Part shown: piece by piece, positions 60,411 through 64,000 of the stretch | Layout of the letters: every line of letters begins with the position of its first letter | Position numbering within the stretch: position 1 is the first letter of the stretch | Assembly (NCBI GenBank): GCA_965217205.1 | Contig: OZ244254.1 | Coordinates: 124,001-188,000 of the forward strand | DNA length: 64,000 bases | Origin: Maricaulis sp947259345 | Lineage (GTDB): Bacteria; Pseudomonadota; Alphaproteobacteria; Caulobacterales; Maricaulaceae | Reading direction: 5' to 3' | The notes under the pieces: model-generated | What the model was told of the DNA's origin: nothing | Databases searched by the model: none | What the model saw: only the letters and a program-made list of their open reading frames with translations | Translations under genes and position numbers: made by a program

Positions 60411-61577
60411 TCAGAGGAGCGAGCGAAGCTCGTCGGCCAGATCGGTGCGTTCCCAGGAGAAGGCACCATCCTCGCCCGGCGTTCGGCCGAAATGGCCGTA
60501 GGCAGCGGTGCGGGCGTAGATTGGCTTGTTCAGCTGGAGGCGTTCGCGAATGCCACGCGGTGACAGGTTGGCCAGCTGCCGGAGCGCATCTTCCAGTTTT
60601 ACCTCGTCCACGCGACCCGTTCCGTGCAGGTCGACATAGAGTGAGAGTGGTTTGGAGACGCCGATCGCATAAGAAACCTGGATAGTGCAGCGTTTTGCCA
60701 GTTCCGCGGCAACCACATTCTTGGCCAGCCACCGGCAAGCATAGGCGGCGGACCGATCAACCTTGGTCGGATCCTTTCCTGAGAAGGCACCGCCCCCGTG
60801 CGGCGCGGCGCCGCCATAGGTGTCAACAATGATCTTGCGACCGGTCAGGCCGGCATCGCCATCAGGACCGCCAATCACGAAGGTCCCTGTCGGATTGACA
60901 TAGAATTCTTCTTCCGGCGGCATCCAGCCATCGGGCAAGACTTCGGCAACGACCGGGCGCACCAGCTCTCGGATGTCAGCTTGGCTCAGCCCGTCCTTGT
61001 GCTGGGTCGAGACGACGACTGACGTCACGCCTGCCGGTACGCCATTCTCATAGCGCATCGTAACCTGCGATTTGGCGTCCGGCTCGAACTCCGGACGCTC
61101 ACCGGATTTGCGGAGTTCGGCCATGCGCTTGAGGATCTGGTGCGAGTAAGTGATCGGTGCCGGCATGAGCTGCGGCGTCTCATCCGAGGCATAGCCGAAC
61201 ATGATGCCCTGATCGCCCGCGCCTTCATCCTTGTCGCCGCTGGCATCCACGCCTTGAGCGATATGGGCGGACTGTTCATGCAGGAAATTCTGGAAGTTGG
61301 CGGTCTTCCAGTGGAAGCCGTCCTGTTCGTAGCCGATGTCGCGAACGGCGTCGCGAGCCGCGGCCTCAATCTCGTCATCATTGATTTCGGCCGCGCAGCG
61401 GACTTCGCCTGCCAGCACGATCTGGTTGGTAGTAGTCAGTGTCTCACATGCCACGCGGGCTTCCGGGTCTTTGCCCAGAAATAAATCGACAATCGTATCG
61501 GAAATCCGGTCGCAGACCTTGTCTGGATGGCCTTCCGAAACGCTTTCGGATGTGAAGATGTAGGAAGAACGGCTCAC
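60411..61577 (-). CDS. metK: S-adenosylmethionine synthase
   Basis: Forms SAM from methionine and ATP. About 388 aa. YIFTSESVSEGHPDKVCD at the N-terminus; DQGIMFGYASDETPQLMPAPI and SGKDPTKVDRSAAY near 265-280, GGAAPHGGGAFSGKD loop; ends GAFSWERTDLADELRSLL. The GTG at 61577, behind GAGG, is preferred because it starts the conserved motif at residue 6; a longer frame from 61676 would read through the operator. The operator box lies 12 bases upstream. Confidence 0.96.
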   Translation of the reverse strand: MSRSSYIFTSESVSEGHPDKVCDRISDTIVDLFLGKDPEARVACETLTTTNQIVLAGEVRCAAEINDDEIEAAARDAVRDIGYEQDGFHWKTANFQNFLHEQSAHIAQGVDASGDKDEGAGDQGIMFGYASDETPQLMPAPITYSHQILKRMAELRKSGERPEFEPDAKSQVTMRYENGVPAGVTSVVVSTQHKDGLSQADIRELVRPVVAEVLPDGWMPPEEEFYVNPTGTFVIGGPDGDAGLTGRKIIVDTYGGAAPHGGGAFSGKDPTKVDRSAAYACRWLAKNVVAAELAKRCTIQVSYAIGVSKPLSLYVDLHGTGRVDEVKLEDALRQLANLSPRGIRERLQLNKPIYARTAAYGHFGRTPGEDGAFSWERTDLADELRSLL

Positions 61578-61588
61578 AGTCGAAACCT

Positions 61589-61610
61589 CATATAAGGAAA
61601 TCTTTATATG
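61589..61610. promoter_or_regulatory. SahR-like operator before metK
   Basis: A 22-base near-palindrome (core TATAAGGAAATCTTTATA) just 12 bases before the metK GTG, so it overlaps the leader. It matches the inverted-repeat pattern recorded for SahR (ArsR family, SAH-responsive) sites in alphaproteobacteria. No sahR gene is in the window. Confidence 0.75.
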
Positions 61611-61725
61611 GCTGGGTAGACCAGATGTGGCGATCGGATGCAAGTCTCGTTCGCTTTGCAGGCGATATTGCCGCACGGCGGCGCACTGCTGCCGAATGTC
61701 CGAAATCGCCTCTAGCCAATCAATT

Positions 61726-61747
61726 CATATAAAGATATCTTTATGTG
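61726..61747. promoter_or_regulatory. SahR-like operator before metF
   Basis: A 22-base palindrome with one mismatch (core TATAAAGATATCTTTATG), 78 bases before the metF start. The same motif as at 61589 on the other side of the divergent promoter region, so the two probably coordinate the leftward and rightward methionine-cycle operons. Confidence 0.82.
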
Positions 61748-61824
61748 ATGATGTATGGGGCGTTCATTGCGGAAGCGTGGTCTCGATTGGCCGCGGCGCA
61801 GGGCCAAATGTCGGAAGGTGAGCC

Positions 61825-62733
61825 ATGAGTGCGGATGGACAGATAGAGGGACGTGCAGACGACTTGGCGGTTTCGTTCGAATTTTTCCCGCCGAAGACAG
61901 ACGCCATGGAAGCAACCCTTTGGGAGTCGATATCCCGCCTCGCGCCCTTACAGCCGGACTTCGTCTCCGTGACCTACGGCGCCGGCGGTTCGACGCGTGA
62001 CCGGACGCACCGCACTGTCCAGCGAATTGTCGAGGAAACCTCCATCCGGCCGGCTGCGCATCTGACCTGCGTTGATGCGGCGCGTGAGGAAGTCGATAGC
62101 GTGATCCGGCAGTATTGGTCGTCCGGTATTCGCCATATCGTTGCCCTGCGGGGTGATCCGCCCGACGCGATCGGGGGCGCATACGTGCCGCCTGCCGGAG
62201 GCTACGCCAATGCGGCCGAGCTCACGCGGGGTATCCGCGAGATTGGCGATTTCGAGATTTCTGTCGGTTGCTACCCGGAAACTCATCCGGAAAGCCCCAA
62301 TCCGGATTTCGACATCGACCTGCTCAAGGCCAAGATTGATGCCGGTGCGACGCGCGCGATTACGCAATTCTTTTTCGATTCCGATATCTATTTCCGCTTC
62401 CGTGACCGGGCGGCGCGTGCCGGGATCAGCATCCCGATTATTCCTGGCATCATGCTGCAGCCGAACTTCAAGGGGCTCAAGCGGATTGCCGGCCTGTGCG
62501 GCGCAAGCCTGCCGAACTGGCTGCACGAGGCTTATGAAGGTCTCGACGATGATGCGGGAACCCGTCAGCTGGTCACTGCCCACGTGGCGGCGAAATTGTG
62601 CGGCAAGCTGCGCAATGGCGGGGTCGACGGCTTCCACTTCTACACGCTTAACCGGGCCGAGCTGGCCCTTTCGACCTGTCAGCTGCTTGGTGTGAAGGCG
62701 GGCGAGCGTGAACGTGAGGCGGTGGCTTCATGA
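61825..62733 (+). CDS. metF: Methylenetetrahydrofolate reductase
   Basis: Reduces 5,10-methylene-THF to 5-methyl-THF, the methyl donor for methionine synthase. 302 aa TIM-barrel flavoprotein. VSFEFFPPKTDAMEATLW near the N-terminus, VSVTYGAGGSTRDRTH, HIVALRGDPPD, ISVGCYPETHPES, and RAITQFFFDSDIYFRF are all MetF signatures. RBS GGAAGGTGAG precedes the ATG. Its stop overlaps the metH start by 4 bp. Confidence 0.96.
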   Translation: MSADGQIEGRADDLAVSFEFFPPKTDAMEATLWESISRLAPLQPDFVSVTYGAGGSTRDRTHRTVQRIVEETSIRPAAHLTCVDAAREEVDSVIRQYWSSGIRHIVALRGDPPDAIGGAYVPPAGGYANAAELTRGIREIGDFEISVGCYPETHPESPNPDFDIDLLKAKIDAGATRAITQFFFDSDIYFRFRDRAARAGISIPIIPGIMLQPNFKGLKRIAGLCGASLPNWLHEAYEGLDDDAGTRQLVTAHVAAKLCGKLRNGGVDGFHFYTLNRAELALSTCQLLGVKAGEREREAVAS

Positions 62734-63788
62734 ACCGCGTGGATCGCATCAAGGCGTTTGAAGAACGTGCTGCGGATCGCATCCTCATTCTCGATGGAGC
62801 AATGGGAACGCAGATCCAGGACCTCAAGCTTGATGAGGACGGTTATCGCGGGACGCGATTTGCCGATTGGGGTGTGTCCATAAAGGGCAATAATGACATC
62901 CTCAATCTCACCGCGTCAGACAGTGTGAAGGGCATCCACCGCGCCTATTTCGAGGCTGGTGCAGATATCGTCGAAACCAATACCTTCTCGGCGACGTCGA
63001 TCGCGCAAGCGGATTACGAGATGCAAGCGCTGGCACCGGAGATCGCGCGCGAGGGTGCGCGGCTGGCGCGGGCTGCGGCCGACGATGTGGCGGCGGAGAC
63101 CGGTATCGAACGCGGTGTCGCCGGCGCGATCGGACCGACCAACAAGACGCTTTCCATTTCCCCGGATGTAAATGACCCAGGGCACCGCGATGTCGACTTC
63201 GAGACGGTACGAAAAGCCTATTATGAACAGGCAGAGGCGATGGCGCCCTTTGTCGACTTCTTCCTGATCGAGACCATCTTCGACACGCTCAATGCCAAGG
63301 CCGCGATCAAGTCGCTTCTGGACCTGCGCGCCGCGTCCGGTAATGCCATTCCGATCATGATCTCCGGGACGATCACCGACCGTTCCGGGCGGACCTTGTC
63401 GGGCCAGACCGCCGAGGCCTTCTGGTATTCTGTCCGCCATGCCCGGCCGTGGGCCGTCGGTCTCAATTGCGCACTGGGAGCGGACGAGATGCGACCCTAT
63501 ATCGCCGCGATCTCACGCGTCGCGGACACACGCATAATTGCCTATCCCAATGCCGGCTTGCCCAATGACATGGGCGAGTATGACGAAACACCGGATCAGA
63601 CCGCTGGTCATGTCGGTGAATGGGCATCATCCGGGTTGGTGAATATTCTTGGCGGGTGCTGCGGCACGACGCCTGATCATATCCGTGCCATCGCGGCGGC
63701 GGCGAAATCCGCAAATCCGCGTCGTCCCGCCGAACGCAAGCGCGCCATGCGCCTGGCCGGCCTGGAACCGTTCGAACTGGCATCCTGA
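62730..63788 (+). CDS. metH: Methionine synthase, homocysteine-binding domain (split MetH, N-terminal)
   Basis: 352 aa. ILDGAMGTQIQ (residues 18-28), ETNTFSATSIAQADY, GPTNKTLSISPDVNDPG and the zinc-ligand cysteines in VGLNCALGADEM and GGCCGTTPDHI form the homocysteine domain of cobalamin-dependent MetH. It ends with a true stop after this domain; the folate and cobalamin domains follow as a separate gene ten bases on. Overlaps metF by 4 bp, so metF-metH form one operon under the SahR-like box. Confidence 0.95.
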   Translation: MNRVDRIKAFEERAADRILILDGAMGTQIQDLKLDEDGYRGTRFADWGVSIKGNNDILNLTASDSVKGIHRAYFEAGADIVETNTFSATSIAQADYEMQALAPEIAREGARLARAAADDVAAETGIERGVAGAIGPTNKTLSISPDVNDPGHRDVDFETVRKAYYEQAEAMAPFVDFFLIETIFDTLNAKAAIKSLLDLRAASGNAIPIMISGTITDRSGRTLSGQTAEAFWYSVRHARPWAVGLNCALGADEMRPYIAAISRVADTRIIAYPNAGLPNDMGEYDETPDQTAGHVGEWASSGLVNILGGCCGTTPDHIRAIAAAAKSANPRRPAERKRAMRLAGLEPFELAS

Positions 63789-63798
63789 GGCTCAATTC

Positions 63799-64000
63799 AT
63801 GTCTGTATCCGTACCCAGCTTCGTCAATGTGGGCGAGCGTACCAATGTGACCGGCTCGGCCCGCTTCCGGAAGCTGATCACCGAAGGTGACTACGCTGAA
63901 GCGGTTTCGGTCGCTCGCCAACAGGTCGAGAATGGTGCGCAGATCATTGATGTGAACATGGATGAAGGTCTGCTCGACAGTGTCGAGGCGATGACTCGCT
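63799..64000 (+). CDS. metH: Methionine synthase, folate/cobalamin part (split MetH), cut by window edge
   Basis: The first 67 codons only. FVNVGERTNVTGSARFRKLI and VENGAQIIDVNMDEGLLDS match the start of the pterin-binding domain of MetH, which is followed by the B12 domains in full-length proteins. The ATG at 63799 fits; no frame continuity with the preceding gene exists. The rest lies past the right edge. Confidence 0.9.
   Translation, partial: MSVSVPSFVNVGERTNVTGSARFRKLITEGDYAEAVSVARQQVENGAQIIDVNMDEGLLDSVEAMTR

Overview
The window is dense, GC-rich chromosomal DNA that reads as an alphaproteobacterium, most like the Caulobacterales/Hyphomonadaceae (for example Maricaulis). The grounds are the gene content and order: zapA followed by a probable 6S RNA and fthC, a split metH, a CtrA-like TTAA..TTAAC site, and frequent TTG/GTG starts. 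The taxon is an inference from synteny and codon style; no search was run. I saw no rRNA, tRNA, insertion sequence or CRISPR array.

Layout. 1-1.7 kb: the 3' part of a serralysin-type metalloprotease with RTX repeats. 1.9-16.7 kb: nucleotide-sugar supply and polysaccharide export. This holds a UDP-glucuronate 4-epimerase, rmlD-rmlB-rmlC opposite rmlA (dTDP-rhamnose), galU, glmM, ugd, a phosphomannomutase/phosphoglucomutase, glmS, an ABC-2 exporter (permease plus ATPase) and an FkbM methyltransferase. 16.7-30.2 kb: a type II secretion system in two divergent arms, gspJ-K-L-M-C-D-O-I on the minus strand and gspG-H, then gspE-F on the plus strand. Between gspH and gspE lies a large signal-peptide protein of unknown function with its own promoter region and terminator. 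30.2-49.3 kb: surface-glycan assembly and decoration. It has three sulfotransferase-like genes, exostosin-like glycosyltransferases, gmd-fcl (GDP-fucose), a coiled-coil protein, FkbM and class I methyltransferases, a lower-GC gtrA-gtrB-gtrC-like cassette, galE, two GT2 enzymes and a WbpE-like aminotransferase. 49.4-54.9 kb: cysD-cysNC, cysQ and an SLC13-type transporter, which make PAPS, recycle PAP and probably import sulfate. 55.1-58.9 kb: a GT2 enzyme, a small membrane protein, DUF4164, zapA, 6S RNA, fthC and a small hypothetical. 58.9-64 kb: the methyl cycle, metK-ahcY on the minus strand and metF-metH(N)-metH(C) on the plus strand, with two near-palindromic SahR-like operators between them.

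How it fits together. The first half makes activated sugars and exports a polysaccharide. The middle island adds side groups (fucose, sulfate, methyl, glucosyl). The cys genes supply the sulfuryl donor PAPS and clear its product PAP. The methionine cycle regenerates the SAM that the methyltransferases need and removes SAH. The most promising undescribed material is the translationally coupled trio at 35.0-38.4 kb (unknown protein, methyltransferase-like coiled-coil protein, sulfotransferase), followed by a two-domain exostosin protein, and the secreted protein inside the type II secretion locus.
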